DNA from: an uncultured Halieaceae bacterium
Lineage (GTDB): Bacteria > Pseudomonadota > Gammaproteobacteria > Pseudomonadales > Halieaceae
DNA: 51,012 bases
Direction of reading: 5' to 3'
Assembly: GCA_913031575.1 (NCBI GenBank)
Contig: CAJWEV010000011.1
Span: 1 to 51,012 of the forward strand
Part shown: piece by piece, positions 36,278-45,931 of the stretch
Numbering within the stretch: the stretch's first letter is position 1
How the letters are laid out: each line of letters begins with the position of its first letter
Notes under the pieces: model-generated
Database searches by the model: none
The model's input: the letters and a program-made list of their open reading frames with translations, nothing else
What the model was told of the DNA's origin: nothing
Made by a program: the position numbers and the translations under genes

Positions 36278-36286
36278 TCTCTTATT
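36278..36286 (-). promoter_or_regulatory. ARN-rich stretch in mttB leader
   Basis: On the minus strand AATAAGAGA forms three ARN triplets, ending nine bases before the ATG of the MttB gene and overlapping the purine-rich ribosome-site region. It misses AANAANAA by one base. It resembles the element in front of the FAD-GcvT gene. Confidence 0.25.
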
Positions 36287-36440
36287 AGTTAAGGCCCCGA
36301 AACGGCGTCATTTTAACTTCATAAATGGGGGGAAACGCCAGAAAAATCGTCGTAGAAATCAGACTTTTTTCTACCACTTTTTGGTAAGTATTCATGGCTC
36401 TATTTTCAGAGTTACCGGAGCACTCCAGTCAGCTAGTCGT

Positions 36441-36469
36441 AAAAAAAATTCGACCCTTTGTAAGGTCGA
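36441..36469 (-). terminator. terminator-like hairpin upstream of the mttB cluster
   Basis: TCGACC (36450-36455) and GGTCGA (36464-36469) pair across eight bases, and on the minus strand eight Ts follow after two bases. It points toward the MttB gene and lies about 170 bases before its start. It may attenuate a long leader or end a short minus-strand RNA. No cobalamin-riboswitch box was recognised. Confidence 0.45.
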
Positions 36470-36500
36470 TAACACAATCGCAACAGTTCATGAGGTACTG

Positions 36501-37631
36501 TTGAAACATAAGCCAGTGGAAAGGCGATCAATAAGCGAGTCTGCGGTGTCGGCAAAACGTATTGCGGTGATTGGTGCAGGTGTGAATGGCGTGTGTATTG
36601 CGACCGCTTGCGCGTCACTGGGCCACCGGGTAATGCTATTCGATGAAAGCAAACCCTTTGACCAGACAAGTAGCGCATCCTCACGCATGCTTCACGGCGG
36701 TATTCGCTATATTGAGCACGGTCGCATTGGGCTGGTTCGCGAAGCGTTGATCGAACGCGATGGCTGGCTTCATTTTGCACCTGATGCAACCCGTGTCGAG
36801 CGATTTTATTTCCCAGTCTATCAGGGGGCTCAGCGAGGGCGATGGTTGCTATTCGCCGGCACATTGATTTACCAGTGGCTGGCGGGGCGCTTCTCCGTTG
36901 GACGCAGTCAGTTACACAGCACCGAGGACCTCGAACAAGTCTTCCCTAATTTAGTGACTCGGGGCCTTCGCGGCGGGGCTAGCTATTGTGATGTCGTGAT
37001 GGATTACGAACTGCTGATCCAGCGCCTTGTTGATGAGGCAAGGGCACAGGATGTACACATCGTTGAAAATACGCGAATCCATCGCCTGTGTCGCGAGGGG
37101 CGAATCGATACTCCAGATCAGACCCTCGAGTTCGACCAGGTGATCAACGCAGCTGGCCCTTGGGCGGCAAGACTACTTGAGGTCTCAGGTATTGATTCCA
37201 ACTTCACCATTGACCATGTGCGCGGCTCACACCTCATTTTAAAAGCATCGTTTCCAGAAGCATTGGTTCTGCAAGCACCGGGTGAGCGAAGGATCATTTT
37301 TGTAATCCCTCTCGATACTGAACATGTGCTGCTGGGCACAACTGAACAGAAACATGATTTACCAGATCCGATTATATGCACCGATGCTGAAAGCGCTTAT
37401 CTTTTGGGAATTCTAAATCAACATCTATCTGAGCCACTCGCACCAAGTGACATCGTGTCTTCATTCGCTGGCGTTAGACCCATTGTGCGCCCTCGTGTCG
37501 CCACCATCGCTAACATTAGCGCTGCTAGTAGAGACTCCGAGATCGAGGTCACTGACCGTCTGATCAGTGTATTCGGCGGCAAGTGGACATCGGCACGACA
37601 CTTAGGCGAAAAAGTCGCCGCGCTTGTCTAG
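36501..37631 (+). CDS. GlpD-like FAD-dependent oxidoreductase, short form
   Basis: The protein begins with an FAD-binding fold (RIAVIGAGVNGVCIATACASLGHRVMLFDES) followed by SSASSRMLHGGIRYIEHG, the segment typical of aerobic glycerol-3-phosphate dehydrogenases. Later parts include VINAAGPWAARLLEV, RGSHLILKA and SVFGGKWTSARHLGEKV. GlpD is about 500 residues; this one has about 376 and ends right after the GGKWT motif, so the C-terminal cap is missing. The start is uncertain: TTG at 36501 has GAGG just upstream, and GTG at 36546 is possible. It is divergent from mttB. A substrate other than glycerol 3-phosphate is possible. Confidence 0.75.
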   Translation: MKHKPVERRSISESAVSAKRIAVIGAGVNGVCIATACASLGHRVMLFDESKPFDQTSSASSRMLHGGIRYIEHGRIGLVREALIERDGWLHFAPDATRVERFYFPVYQGAQRGRWLLFAGTLIYQWLAGRFSVGRSQLHSTEDLEQVFPNLVTRGLRGGASYCDVVMDYELLIQRLVDEARAQDVHIVENTRIHRLCREGRIDTPDQTLEFDQVINAAGPWAARLLEVSGIDSNFTIDHVRGSHLILKASFPEALVLQAPGERRIIFVIPLDTEHVLLGTTEQKHDLPDPIICTDAESAYLLGILNQHLSEPLAPSDIVSSFAGVRPIVRPRVATIANISAASRDSEIEVTDRLISVFGGKWTSARHLGEKVAALV

Positions 37632-37720
37632 CCATCTCGAAATAATCATCACACAAAAACCGACCTTTGGTTGCTCGCGTAGGGTTGGTATTAGATGAGG
37701 CTTTCTGAAGAGGGTCCCCA

Positions 37721-38116
37721 GTGGTTACTGCACTATACGCCAGCTTACTCACGCTTTGGTTTGTCTTCCTATCGATGCGCGTCATAGCGTTGAGAGGCAA
37801 TCCAATGGTCGCTTTTTTAATCCTTGGGGCCTCTCCAGACGACATGCTCGAGCGTGCAGTTCGGGCTCACGGAAATCTCGCGGAATACGCACCCATCATG
37901 CTGATCTTGCTCTATCTGCTAGAATCGCTGCATTCAGAATCACTTACCCAGTCGACAATCCACGTACTTGGCGGCACCTTCCTTCTGGGAAGACTCATGC
38001 ACGGGATGTGTTTTGGCTTCATGAAATCTAGCATGCCGCTGCGTATTGGTGGGACCATGCTGACGCTCTTCCCGCTCATGGGCGCGGCTATTCTGCTTCT
38101 CACCTTGGTCGTTTAG
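37721..38116 (+). CDS. MAPEG-family membrane protein
   Basis: The 131-residue protein has four hydrophobic segments. GNPMVAFLILG, RAVRAHGNLAEYAPIMLILLYLLE and GRLMHGMCFGF are hallmarks of MAPEG proteins, a family that includes glutathione-dependent membrane enzymes. The start is GTG at 37721 with AGAGGG upstream. The reaction of the bacterial member is not known. It follows the GlpD-like gene by 89 bases. Confidence 0.82.
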   Translation: MVTALYASLLTLWFVFLSMRVIALRGNPMVAFLILGASPDDMLERAVRAHGNLAEYAPIMLILLYLLESLHSESLTQSTIHVLGGTFLLGRLMHGMCFGFMKSSMPLRIGGTMLTLFPLMGAAILLLTLVV

Positions 38117-38186
38117 CCCCGTCGTCCGCGGAGGACTGTGCTATAAAGCTTAGACCATCCGGTAATTTGGGAGATTTGGATACACA

Positions 38187-39224
38187 GTGACGCTCCTCAT
38201 TGTTTATCTTGTCATTGCTATCGGCGTCTCATTTTTGTGCTCCATTCTTGAGGCGGTGCTCTTGTCCATGACGCCGACATTTGTAGAGCGACTGGCCCAG
38301 GACAGGCCTCGCGCGGGTGCGGTGGTGCAGAGAGTGCGAAAACGCATGGATGAATCCCTGGCCAGTATTCTGATACTGAACACCTTTGCCCACACCATGG
38401 GTGCAGCGGGTGTGGGTGCGCAGGCAATCAACGTTTTCGGTCCAGAAATGGAGACTCTGGTCGCCGTGTTGCTTACGCTCGCGATCCTCTATTTTTCGGA
38501 AATCATCCCGAAGACCGTAGGTGCAATTTATTGGCGCGGTCTAGCCATCCCAGCAGCACATGCTATCGTCTGGTTGGTGCGCCTCACCTACCCACTCGTC
38601 TGGGTGTCTACTAGACTTACCAAGATCATGGGCAACAAGGATGCGAGCACGGTGACTCGTGAAGAAATTCTGGCGCTCGCCTCGCTGGGTCACCGCCACG
38701 GCGCACTGATGTCGCAGGAGAACCACTACCTCCAGAATATTCTGCGCATGCGCTCAGTCACTACCAGAGATATTCTGACACCGAGAACGGTCGTGCACAT
38801 GTTGGATGAAAACGCTACCGTGAACGATGCTTTGGCCTTCGAAAAGTCTCGGCGATTTTCCCGAATGCCGGTTTACATCGATTCTGCTGATACGGTCACG
38901 GGTCATGTACTGCGCAGCGACTTGTACGAGGCTGAGCGAACCGGCAAAGGTGACACCACCATCGCTGAATTGCGACGCGACGTGGTCTATGTCTCAGACA
39001 AATTGTCCGTTCATAAACTCATCAATCTCTTCATCGCTCACCAAATGCATCTCTTTGTCGTCGAGGATAAATACGGTCAAACCGCAGGAGTAGTGACCTT
39101 GGAAGACGCTCTAGAGACACTGCTCGGTACGGAAATTGTCGATGAAAGTGATTCTGTCGCCGACATGCAGGAACTGGCCAAGGAAAAACATCGGGAACGA
39201 TTGGAAATCGCGAATACTGATTAA
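38187..39224 (+). CDS. CNNM/CorC-type transporter-associated protein (DUF21 + CBS pair)
   Basis: The 345-residue protein has an N-terminal DUF21 (CNNM) domain of about four membrane segments (VYLVIAIGVSFLCSILEAVLLSM first, then TLVAVLLTLAILYFSEIIPKTVG). A CBS-domain pair follows (RDILTPRTVVHMLDENATVNDAL; LINLFIAHQMHLFVVEDKYGQTAGVVTLEDALETLLG). Such proteins are tied to magnesium or other divalent ion efflux; the C-terminal CorC_HlyC domain is absent here. The start is GTG at 38187. It ends the accessory block before tRNA-Leu. Confidence 0.85.
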   Translation: MTLLIVYLVIAIGVSFLCSILEAVLLSMTPTFVERLAQDRPRAGAVVQRVRKRMDESLASILILNTFAHTMGAAGVGAQAINVFGPEMETLVAVLLTLAILYFSEIIPKTVGAIYWRGLAIPAAHAIVWLVRLTYPLVWVSTRLTKIMGNKDASTVTREEILALASLGHRHGALMSQENHYLQNILRMRSVTTRDILTPRTVVHMLDENATVNDALAFEKSRRFSRMPVYIDSADTVTGHVLRSDLYEAERTGKGDTTIAELRRDVVYVSDKLSVHKLINLFIAHQMHLFVVEDKYGQTAGVVTLEDALETLLGTEIVDESDSVADMQELAKEKHRERLEIANTD

Positions 39225-39328
39225 CTGAGTTTTGCACCCGTAAACGATGTGACTTTCGGGTAAAATATGAACTGAAGACCCTTTTTTGAAGCACAAAAAA
39301 AAATCACACATGAGGCTTGTTCGTGAGA

Positions 39329-39414
39329 TGGTGCGGAAGGGGGGACTTGAACCCCCACAGCCAAAGGCCACTACCCCCTCAAGATAGCGTGTCTACCAAT
39401 TCCACCACTTCCGC
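39329..39414 (-). tRNA. leuU: tRNA-Leu (GAG)
   Basis: The 86-base gene has acceptor stem GCGGAAG/CTTCCGC, discriminator A and an encoded CCA, a D-arm GGTAGACAC and a long variable arm, as in class II tRNA-Leu. The anticodon loop TTGAGGG gives GAG. It follows secG on the minus strand, the secG-leuU arrangement of E. coli. Confidence 0.97.
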
Positions 39415-39428
39415 AATCTGTGTTGGCT

Positions 39429-39797
39429 TTAGTCGATCGGGAGATCGTCAGCGCCAGAATTCTCACTAGGCTCATCAGCAAGCGGTAGATCACCTGCAGG
39501 AACCAAAGGTGCAACCTCTATCGACTCGAGCGGAACCTCAAAACCAAGGTCGTCGGTATCCGCATACTGCTGATCCGCAATCATTGCCAGACCAAAGCTT
39601 GTCGCGAAGAAAAGCGCCGATAACCAACCGGTCGCAGACGTCAGCACGTTACCACCACCCGACGAACCAAAGACCGTCTGTGATGCACCGCCACCAAACG
39701 ATGCGCCCATATCAGCACCCTTGCCGCGTTGCAGCAAAATGAGGCCGATGATCGCAAGCGCTACCAGCAGGTGGACAACCAAAATAACTTGATTCAC
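39429..39797 (-). CDS. secG: preprotein translocase subunit SecG
   Basis: SecG is the small helper of the SecYEG protein channel. The 122-residue protein has two membrane segments (VILVVHLLVALAIIGLILLQ and LSALFFATSFGLAMI) separated by the GKGADMGASFGGGASQTVFG loop that defines the family. The C-terminal tail is acidic and periplasmic-like. GGAGAG precedes the ATG. In Pseudomonas tpiA lies between glmM and secG; here it is absent. Confidence 0.95.
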   Translation of the reverse strand: MNQVILVVHLLVALAIIGLILLQRGKGADMGASFGGGASQTVFGSSGGGNVLTSATGWLSALFFATSFGLAMIADQQYADTDDLGFEVPLESIEVAPLVPAGDLPLADEPSENSGADDLPID

Positions 39798-39860
39798 GTC
39801 TCTCTCCGAAAGTAACGTTTCTACTCTGAACCACGTCAGAAGTAAGGGTGCGCGAGTCTA

Positions 39861-39879
39861 CCCAAGTGCTGTACTTGGG
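39861..39879 (-). promoter_or_regulatory. hairpin between glmM and secG
   Basis: CCCAAGT and ACTTGGG pair perfectly across five bases. No T-run follows on either side, so it is probably a processing or regulatory stem, not a terminator. Confidence 0.4.
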
Positions 39880-39894
39880 GCAAGGTTAATCTTG

Positions 39895-41235
39895 TTATGC
39901 GGCCTGCCGAATAGCGTCTGCGACTTCTTCGGCGAGCGCATCAATGGCGACCGTGTCATCACCCTCAACCATGACGCGAATGACCGGTTCGGTTCCCGAT
40001 GAACGCAGAAGTAAACGTCCTCTTCCCTCTAGCTCAGATTCAACGCGCCGGCAGGCTTCACCAATGCTGGGATGAGCCGACAGATCGAAGCCCTTTGCGA
40101 TGCGCACATTGACCAACACCTGTGGCAACGGATTTAAGCCCGAGGTTAGCGCTTCGAGGCTTTTCCCTGAGGCCTTGACAGCCGCCAGTACCTGCAAGGC
40201 GGCAATGACACCATCACCGGTTGTACTCAAGTCTCCGCAAATAATATGTCCGGACGACTCGCCGCCCAAACTCCAACCCTCGGCGACCATCAACTCTTTG
40301 ACGTAACGATCGCCCACTTTTGCTCGCGCCAATCGAAGTCCTCCCGCCTCAAGCGCTAATTCTAGTCCCATATTAGTCATGAGCGTACCAACGATTCCGG
40401 CATCAGAAGCACCACTGGCAAGACGATGCATAGCCAACACGTAAAGCACATCGTCGCCGGTCAGCAACTCTCCACTTGCATTGACCATTTGCAGCCGGTC
40501 GCCGTCACCATCAAAAGCGATGCCAATATCCGCACCCTCCTCGAGTACCTTTGCCTGTAGCGCAGCCGGCTCTGTGGAACCAACTCCATCATTGATGTTG
40601 TAGCCATCGGGTGTTGCGCCAATCATAACCGTTGCGGCGCCAAGCTCTTCGAATACGGCAGGCGCTATGTGGTAAGTGGCGCCGTGTGCACAGTCAATGA
40701 CGAGCTTCATGCCCTTCAAACTGAGCTTATCTGGAAACGTTGACTTACAATATTCGACGTATCGACCCGCGGCATCGGCAATACGGGTGGCCTTACCTAG
40801 CTGCTCTGAATCGACGGTCTCCATGGGGCTGTCAATCATGGCCTCGATCTCAAGCTCTAGCTCATCTGAGAGCTTGCTACCATGGCCGTTAAAAAACTTG
40901 ATGCCATTATCGAAGTACGGGTTGTGAGAGGCGCTAATCACAATGCCCGCGTCTGCTTTTTGTGTTCGCGTCAGTAAGGCAATACCGGGGGTCGGCAGGG
41001 GACCCAGCAATTTTACATTCGCACCCGCCGCTACCAGGCCTGCCTGCAATGCTGACTCGAGCATGTAGCCCGATACCCGAGTGTCTTTCCCAATGACCAC
41101 CGTTGGCTTGGTGCCATCCTTATTCGCGAAGACCTTGCCTGTCGCCCAACCTAGTTTCAGCATAAAATCGGGTGTAATCGGCGCCTCGCCAACACGACCC
41201 CGGATGCCATCTGTACCAAAGTATTTTCGACTCAC
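39895..41235 (-). CDS. glmM: phosphoglucosamine mutase
   Basis: GlmM converts glucosamine 6-phosphate to glucosamine 1-phosphate for UDP-GlcNAc and peptidoglycan. The protein has 446 residues: start [15 protein letters not shown], active-site Ser loop [19 protein letters not shown], metal loop [13 protein letters not shown] and C-terminal [15 protein letters not shown]. The GTG start overlaps the folP stop, as is common for the folP-glmM pair. Confidence 0.97.
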   Translation of the reverse strand: MSRKYFGTDGIRGRVGEAPITPDFMLKLGWATGKVFANKDGTKPTVVIGKDTRVSGYMLESALQAGLVAAGANVKLLGPLPTPGIALLTRTQKADAGIVISASHNPYFDNGIKFFNGHGSKLSDELELEIEAMIDSPMETVDSEQLGKATRIADAAGRYVEYCKSTFPDKLSLKGMKLVIDCAHGATYHIAPAVFEELGAATVMIGATPDGYNINDGVGSTEPAALQAKVLEEGADIGIAFDGDGDRLQMVNASGELLTGDDVLYVLAMHRLASGASDAGIVGTLMTNMGLELALEAGGLRLARAKVGDRYVKELMVAEGWSLGGESSGHIICGDLSTTGDGVIAALQVLAAVKASGKSLEALTSGLNPLPQVLVNVRIAKGFDLSAHPSIGEACRRVESELEGRGRLLLRSSGTEPVIRVMVEGDDTVAIDALAEEVADAIRQAA

Positions 41236-42083
41236 AACTCACCCTCAGTCGCCCGCCAAACAGCCAGTGCATCCGCTGTTTCTGCCACATCATGTACGCG
41301 AATGACGGATGCTTTCCTAGCAGCTGCCATTACAGCCAGTACAGCACTGGGAACCACACGCTTTGAAGAGGGGCGCCCGGTGACTGCACCGATCATAGAC
41401 TTTCGCGAGACACCAACCAAGATCGGCAGACCCAATGAGGCAAATTCTTCGAGTCTTCGTAACATTTCGTAGTTTTGCGAGACAGTTTTGCCAAAGCCAA
41501 AACCAGGGTCGATCATCATCTGATCCTTGGCTACACCTGCCTCTCTGCAGACTGCGACCCGATGTTCAAGAAATGCCTTCACATCTATCACAACATCAGC
41601 ATAGTCGGTCTGCTCTTGCATACGATTTGGCTCATCGGACATATGCATCAATGAAATAGGTAAGTGGGAACCAACGGCCGCGGCCATAGCACCCTTGCGG
41701 GAAAACGCACGGACATCGTTGAGTAACCCGGCGCCAGCTTGTGCCGCCTCGCGCATGACCTCAGGCGTACTGGTATCGATCGACAAGATGACATCGAGAC
41801 GCGGAAGAATAAGCTGAACAGCGCCCATGACTCTGTCTAGCTCTTCCTGTGGCGACACCGGTGCGGCACCTGGGCGAGTGGATTCCCCTCCAATATCAAG
41901 GATCGCAGCGCCATCAGCAACCATCTGAGACGCTCGCTCCAGGAGGCGATCGTACAAAATTGCTCCACGAGAGATCAGTTGGCCACCGTCAGAAAATGAA
42001 TCGGGCGTCACATTTAAAACACCCATAATTTGAGGTGTATCCAGCGATAACAGCCGCTGGCCACACCGGAGAGTCACCGACAC
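41232..42083 (-). CDS. folP: dihydropteroate synthase
   Basis: FolP joins p-aminobenzoate to the pterin pyrophosphate made by FolK. The protein has 283 residues with [58 protein letters not shown] and GVSRKSMIG, all standard. The start is GTG at 42083, five bases after ftsH. It is a relative of the MeTr gene at 31971 but is clearly the folate enzyme. Confidence 0.97.
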   Translation of the reverse strand: MSVTLRCGQRLLSLDTPQIMGVLNVTPDSFSDGGQLISRGAILYDRLLERASQMVADGAAILDIGGESTRPGAAPVSPQEELDRVMGAVQLILPRLDVILSIDTSTPEVMREAAQAGAGLLNDVRAFSRKGAMAAAVGSHLPISLMHMSDEPNRMQEQTDYADVVIDVKAFLEHRVAVCREAGVAKDQMMIDPGFGFGKTVSQNYEMLRRLEEFASLGLPILVGVSRKSMIGAVTGRPSSKRVVPSAVLAVMAAARKASVIRVHDVAETADALAVWRATEGEL

Positions 42084-42088
42084 GTTTC

Positions 42089-43993
42089 TTAGTTAGTAAC
42101 GGGATCGCCCATGGCATCTTCATTTGGAGACGACGCCTCTGGATCTGACGGAGAATCAGATGAACCATCCGACCAATCAGAAGGAGGATTTGGCTTGCGG
42201 CCTTCCATAATCGCATCGATTTGCTCGGAGTCGATGGTTTCGTACTGCATCAGAGCCTCTGCCATCATTTCCATCTTACTGCGATGCTCCTCGAGCAGGT
42301 CGCGCGCCTTCTCATAACACTCGTCTACAATGGCGCGAACTTCCTTATCGATCGCCAGCGCTGTTTCATCTGACATGGCTTTCGCCGGTTGTGCCGCTGT
42401 TCGGCCCAGAAAAACTTCCTCACCGCCCTCGTCGTACATCAGAGGTCCCATGGCATCGGAGAGGCCCCACTTGGTGACCATATTACGGGCAATTTCGGTC
42501 GCACGCTGAATATCGTTGGATGCGCCTGTAGTAATACCCTCTTTACCCAAGGTCATCTCTTCCGCCACTCGGCCACCAAACAGGCTCGTAATCTGGCTCA
42601 CGATATGACGTCGGCTATGGCTGTACCGATCTTCCTCGGGAAGGAACATGGTGACACCCAATGCACGCCCTCGTGGAATTATGGACACTTTGTATACTGG
42701 GTCATGTTCTGGCATGAGACGTCCGACAATGGCATGTCCAGCCTCGTGATAAGCCGTGTTTAGCTTCTCTTTCTCGGACATCACCATGGAACGTCGCTCA
42801 GCGCCCATCATGATCTTGTCCTTGGCTAGCTCGAACTGCTGCATACCAACGGTTCGCACACCTGCTCGCGCTGCAAACAGCGCGGCCTCGTTGACGAGGT
42901 TTGCCAAGTCCGCTCCAGAAAAACCGGGCGTGCCCCGTGCAATTTTTGATGCTTCCACGTTTTCTGCCAGCGGCACCTTGCGCATATGAACCTTAAGGAT
43001 CTGTTCTCTACCGCGTATATCGGGCAGTCCCACAGTAACCTGACGGTCAAAACGACCCGGACGAAGTAACGCAGGGTCCAGTACGTCAGGACGGTTGGTC
43101 GCGGCGATGACGATGACACCATCGTTCCCACCGAAGCCATCCATCTCTACCAGCAACTGGTTCAGGGTTTGCTCACGCTCGTCGTGACCGCCGCCCAGCC
43201 CCGCGCCACGATGACGACCGACCGCATCGATCTCATCAATGAAAATGATGCATGGAGACTGCTTTTTCGCCTGATCAAACATGTCGCGAACGCGCGATGC
43301 GCCCACGCCGACAAACATCTCGACAAAATCCGATCCCGATATAGAAAAGAAAGGTACTTTGGCTTCACCAGCAATAGCCTTAGCAAGCAAGGTTTTACCG
43401 GTACCGGGCTGTCCCACCATGAGGACACCGCGCGGTATACGCCCGCCCAACTTCTGAAAGCGGCTTGGATCACGCAGAAACTCAACAAGTTCCTGCACGT
43501 CTTCCTTCGCTTCGTCAACGCCCGCGACATCGGCAAACGTTGTCGTTATCTGATCTTCACCCAGCAGCTTTGCCTTGCTTTTACCAAAGCTCATTGGGCC
43601 ACCGCGGCCACCGCCTCCACCTTGCATCTGGCGCATAAAGAACATAAATACGGCGAGAATAAGTAGGATCGGGAAGCTAGCAACCAACAACTGCGTCCAA
43701 ACCGACTGCTGCTCAGGCTGCTTACCCTCGACCACAACATTGTGGGTAAGTAAGTCGTCCATTAATTTTGGATCTTCGACCATAGGTCGAATGGTCTCAA
43801 AGCTGGAGCCATCGGTTCGCTCTGCCGAGATCGTCAAACCATCAACGACCACCTTGGAGAGACGATTATTTTGAACCTCTTGGATAAAGGCCGAGTAACC
43901 CAACTGCTCTTTCTGGCCCTGGGTATTGAAGTTGTTGAATACCGACAGCAGTACCGCCGCTATCGCTAGCCACAACAACATATTCTTTGCCAT
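42089..43993 (-). CDS. ftsH: ATP-dependent zinc metalloprotease FtsH
   Basis: FtsH is an inner-membrane hexamer that degrades misfolded membrane proteins and short-lived regulators. From the ATG at 43993 it has 634 residues: membrane segment 1 ([15 protein letters not shown]), a periplasmic domain, membrane segment 2, an AAA+ domain with GQPGTGKT (most homologues have GPPGTGKT) and the SRH region RPGRFDRQV, and the zinc motif HEAGHA. TTG at 44002, eight bases after GGAGG, may be the real start and adds three residues. The tail is Ser/Asp/Pro-rich. Confidence 0.97.
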   Translation of the reverse strand: MAKNMLLWLAIAAVLLSVFNNFNTQGQKEQLGYSAFIQEVQNNRLSKVVVDGLTISAERTDGSSFETIRPMVEDPKLMDDLLTHNVVVEGKQPEQQSVWTQLLVASFPILLILAVFMFFMRQMQGGGGGRGGPMSFGKSKAKLLGEDQITTTFADVAGVDEAKEDVQELVEFLRDPSRFQKLGGRIPRGVLMVGQPGTGKTLLAKAIAGEAKVPFFSISGSDFVEMFVGVGASRVRDMFDQAKKQSPCIIFIDEIDAVGRHRGAGLGGGHDEREQTLNQLLVEMDGFGGNDGVIVIAATNRPDVLDPALLRPGRFDRQVTVGLPDIRGREQILKVHMRKVPLAENVEASKIARGTPGFSGADLANLVNEAALFAARAGVRTVGMQQFELAKDKIMMGAERRSMVMSEKEKLNTAYHEAGHAIVGRLMPEHDPVYKVSIIPRGRALGVTMFLPEEDRYSHSRRHIVSQITSLFGGRVAEEMTLGKEGITTGASNDIQRATEIARNMVTKWGLSDAMGPLMYDEGGEEVFLGRTAAQPAKAMSDETALAIDKEVRAIVDECYEKARDLLEEHRSKMEMMAEALMQYETIDSEQIDAIMEGRKPNPPSDWSDGSSDSPSDPEASSPNEDAMGDPVTN

Positions 43994-44138
43994 ATTGTTC
44001 AATTCACCATCCTCCGGACTGACGTTGGCGCCTAACGGCTCACTAGTATAGCGGGGTATGCCCACGACGCGCACTTAAATGATTTGGAGACGCCAAGGTG
44101 CTATTTCAAGGATTTACGGGAAATTTCTCAAACTGGGT

Positions 44139-44762
44139 CTAACCCTTGAACCCTTTAGCAACCACATAAACCTCTTTTGAACGGGGCCGGGAGGCAGCCG
44201 GCTTTCTGCTGCTCACCGACTGAAAGTTGCTGCGAACCGATTTAAGCCAACAATCAAAGCCTTCCCCGTGAAAGACTTTTGCCACGAATGCGCCTCCCTT
44301 TGGAAGCATCTGCACCGTAAAATCAAGCGCAAGTTCGACCAAGTACATGCCCCTTGGCTGATCGACATCGACAATACCACTCATATTAGGCGCCATATCG
44401 GACAGCACCACCGAAGGTTGTTCAGTGCCAATGACCATTTGAATCTCATCAAAGACCGACTGCTCGGTGAAGTCACCCTGTATGAATTCAACACCGGCAA
44501 TAGCATCCATAGGCAAAATATCGCTGGCGATGACCCGCCCCTTATGCCCTACGAGTTTAGCGGCAACCTGTGACCACCCTCCCGGAGCGCTGCCCAGATC
44601 GACTACCATCATGCCAGGACTAATAAATCGGTCCTTTTCATTTAGCTCAAGGAGTTTATAGCAGGCTCTAGAGCGATAACCATCAGCTTGTGCACGCTGC
44701 ACGTAAACATCGTCGCGGTGTTCTTTCAGCCAGGCTTTGCTCGACCCGCGCTTCTTCGCCAT
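44139..44762 (-). CDS. rlmE: 23S rRNA (uridine(2552)-2'-O)-methyltransferase
   Basis: RlmE (RrmJ/FtsJ) methylates U2552 in the peptidyl-transferase A loop. The protein has 207 residues. It has SRACYKLLELNEKDRFI with the first catalytic Lys, the SAM site VVDLGSAPGGWSQVA, VVLSDMAPNMSG and FVAKVFHGEGFD. AGGAG lies nine bases before the ATG at 44762. It precedes ftsH, the usual order, and is divergent from yhbY. Confidence 0.96.
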   Translation of the reverse strand: MAKKRGSSKAWLKEHRDDVYVQRAQADGYRSRACYKLLELNEKDRFISPGMMVVDLGSAPGGWSQVAAKLVGHKGRVIASDILPMDAIAGVEFIQGDFTEQSVFDEIQMVIGTEQPSVVLSDMAPNMSGIVDVDQPRGMYLVELALDFTVQMLPKGGAFVAKVFHGEGFDCWLKSVRSNFQSVSSRKPAASRPRSKEVYVVAKGFKG

Positions 44763-44782
44763 TTTGAAGGACTCCTGGAACA

Positions 44783-45142
44783 ATGCCAGTTAGAATAGCA
44801 AGCATTCATCCACAAACTGCAGCCAATGAGAACCAATTCTTGGAAAACCGATTACTAAAACAGTACCGCGCAATTGCGCACAAACTTCATCCCGTTGTAA
44901 CCGTTGGTGGACAGGGTTTAACCAGTGGCATTGAAACGGAACTAAATCGAGCACTTACCGATCACGAACTGGTTAAGGTCAAGGTCAACGTGGGAGACCG
45001 TGAAGCACGTGACGCTGTGATTGAGCGATTAGTCACGTCGTGCGGAGCAGAGTTGGTGCAGAAAATTGGTCACACGGCCACTTTATTGCGCCATTCAGAA
45101 AAGGCTGACCCAAGGAAGTCGAACCTACACAGACCTTTCTAA
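44783..45142 (+). CDS. yhbY: CRM-domain RNA-binding protein YhbY
   Basis: YhbY binds pre-50S ribosomal particles. The CRM fold is seen in KQYRAIAHKLHPVVTVGGQGLTSGIETELNRALTDHELVKVKV and RDAVIERLVTSCGAELVQKIGHTATLLR. It has 119 residues, about 20 more than usual at the N-terminus. The ATG at 44783 has GGA five bases upstream, but a start farther in is possible. It is divergent from rlmE. Confidence 0.92.
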   Translation: MPVRIASIHPQTAANENQFLENRLLKQYRAIAHKLHPVVTVGGQGLTSGIETELNRALTDHELVKVKVNVGDREARDAVIERLVTSCGAELVQKIGHTATLLRHSEKADPRKSNLHRPF

Positions 45143-45483
45143 TGTCCAATATCCTGCAATTCCCCAGTCGCGAAAAACAGGCTTATGCCTATCTGAAAGA
45201 TCAACTAGGAACGCTGTTGCGAGATAAGGGCGCAGACGAAGTCCTAATAGCTCATGCCACCGAGCTTTTGACGAAGGTCTATGGCGATCTTCAAGGCGAA
45301 TCAGACTTTTCCTTTAGCATCAGCCTGCCCAATGGATTGGATATTGAAAAGGTGCAACAGCTTCAGGACGAAATTGGCTCGGGGGTGGAGGCGCTACGGC
45401 AGCATCACCACTCGATCATGATTAAGATGGCAGCCCAGCTATTGCTCACAGAATTAGAATTGTTTCAAAGGAGCAGGGATTAG
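45142..45483 (+). CDS. conserved hypothetical protein
   Basis: The 113-residue protein starts SNILQFPSREKQAYAYLKDQLG and is rich in helix-forming residues, without membrane segments or known motifs. The ATG overlaps the yhbY stop (TAATG), so it is co-translated. The end is convergent with the feoB remnant. I do not recognise a family. Confidence 0.6.
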   Translation: MSNILQFPSREKQAYAYLKDQLGTLLRDKGADEVLIAHATELLTKVYGDLQGESDFSFSISLPNGLDIEKVQQLQDEIGSGVEALRQHHHSIMIKMAAQLLLTELELFQRSRD

Positions 45484-45489
45484 CTCCGT

Positions 45490-45931
45490 CTAGCTTAGAA
45501 GCACCCCAGCAAGGCGGTAAACGCTAAATGCAACCACCCACGCCAACACGAAATAACCGGCTGTCAAAGTTGCGGCAAAACGAATAAAATTTGACTCTCG
45601 CGTCAGTAGCGCTGCGATAAATACCCGCTAGAGCACAATCGTGAAAAACACCACTGGTGCAGCTTCAGAGGCCACAGTTAGTCCCGATTCTACAATCTAA
45701 TTAGCGAGCGAAGCGGATTACTCATCGGTATACTCGGTACCGAAAATGGTCACGATACCAACTAATTCCTCACGCGCTAGGAACGAAGAAATGATGGCAA
45801 CGTCGTATCGCCAGTCCAAGCCTAGAGGCGAAAAAATGGGCTTAATGAAACGATCAATAGGCGCGAACCAAAAGCGCTCTTTCTTGACTTGGGCGCGCCT
45901 ACCTTTAGGACATTGATCATTAAGCAGACTT
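45490..45931 (-). pseudogene. feoB: feoB remnant (ferrous iron transporter, C-terminal piece)
   Basis: Minus-strand frame after feoA encodes WFAPIDRFIKPIFSPLGLDW and then DVAIISSFLAREELVGIV, which match the late membrane region of FeoB. The same frame then passes three stops (TAA at 45718, TAG soon after, TAG within IVL*RVF) and recovers the typical FeoB tail AALLTRESNFIRFAATL and GYFVLAWVVAFSVYRL. The GTPase domain and most membrane segments, about 700 residues, are missing. This is a decayed gene, not a working transporter. Confidence 0.75.

Noticed and set aside
36269-36500. Cobalamin or glycine riboswitch upstream of mttB
   Set aside because: I could not find a B12-box-like segment or paired glycine aptamers; only the simple hairpin with T-run is supported.
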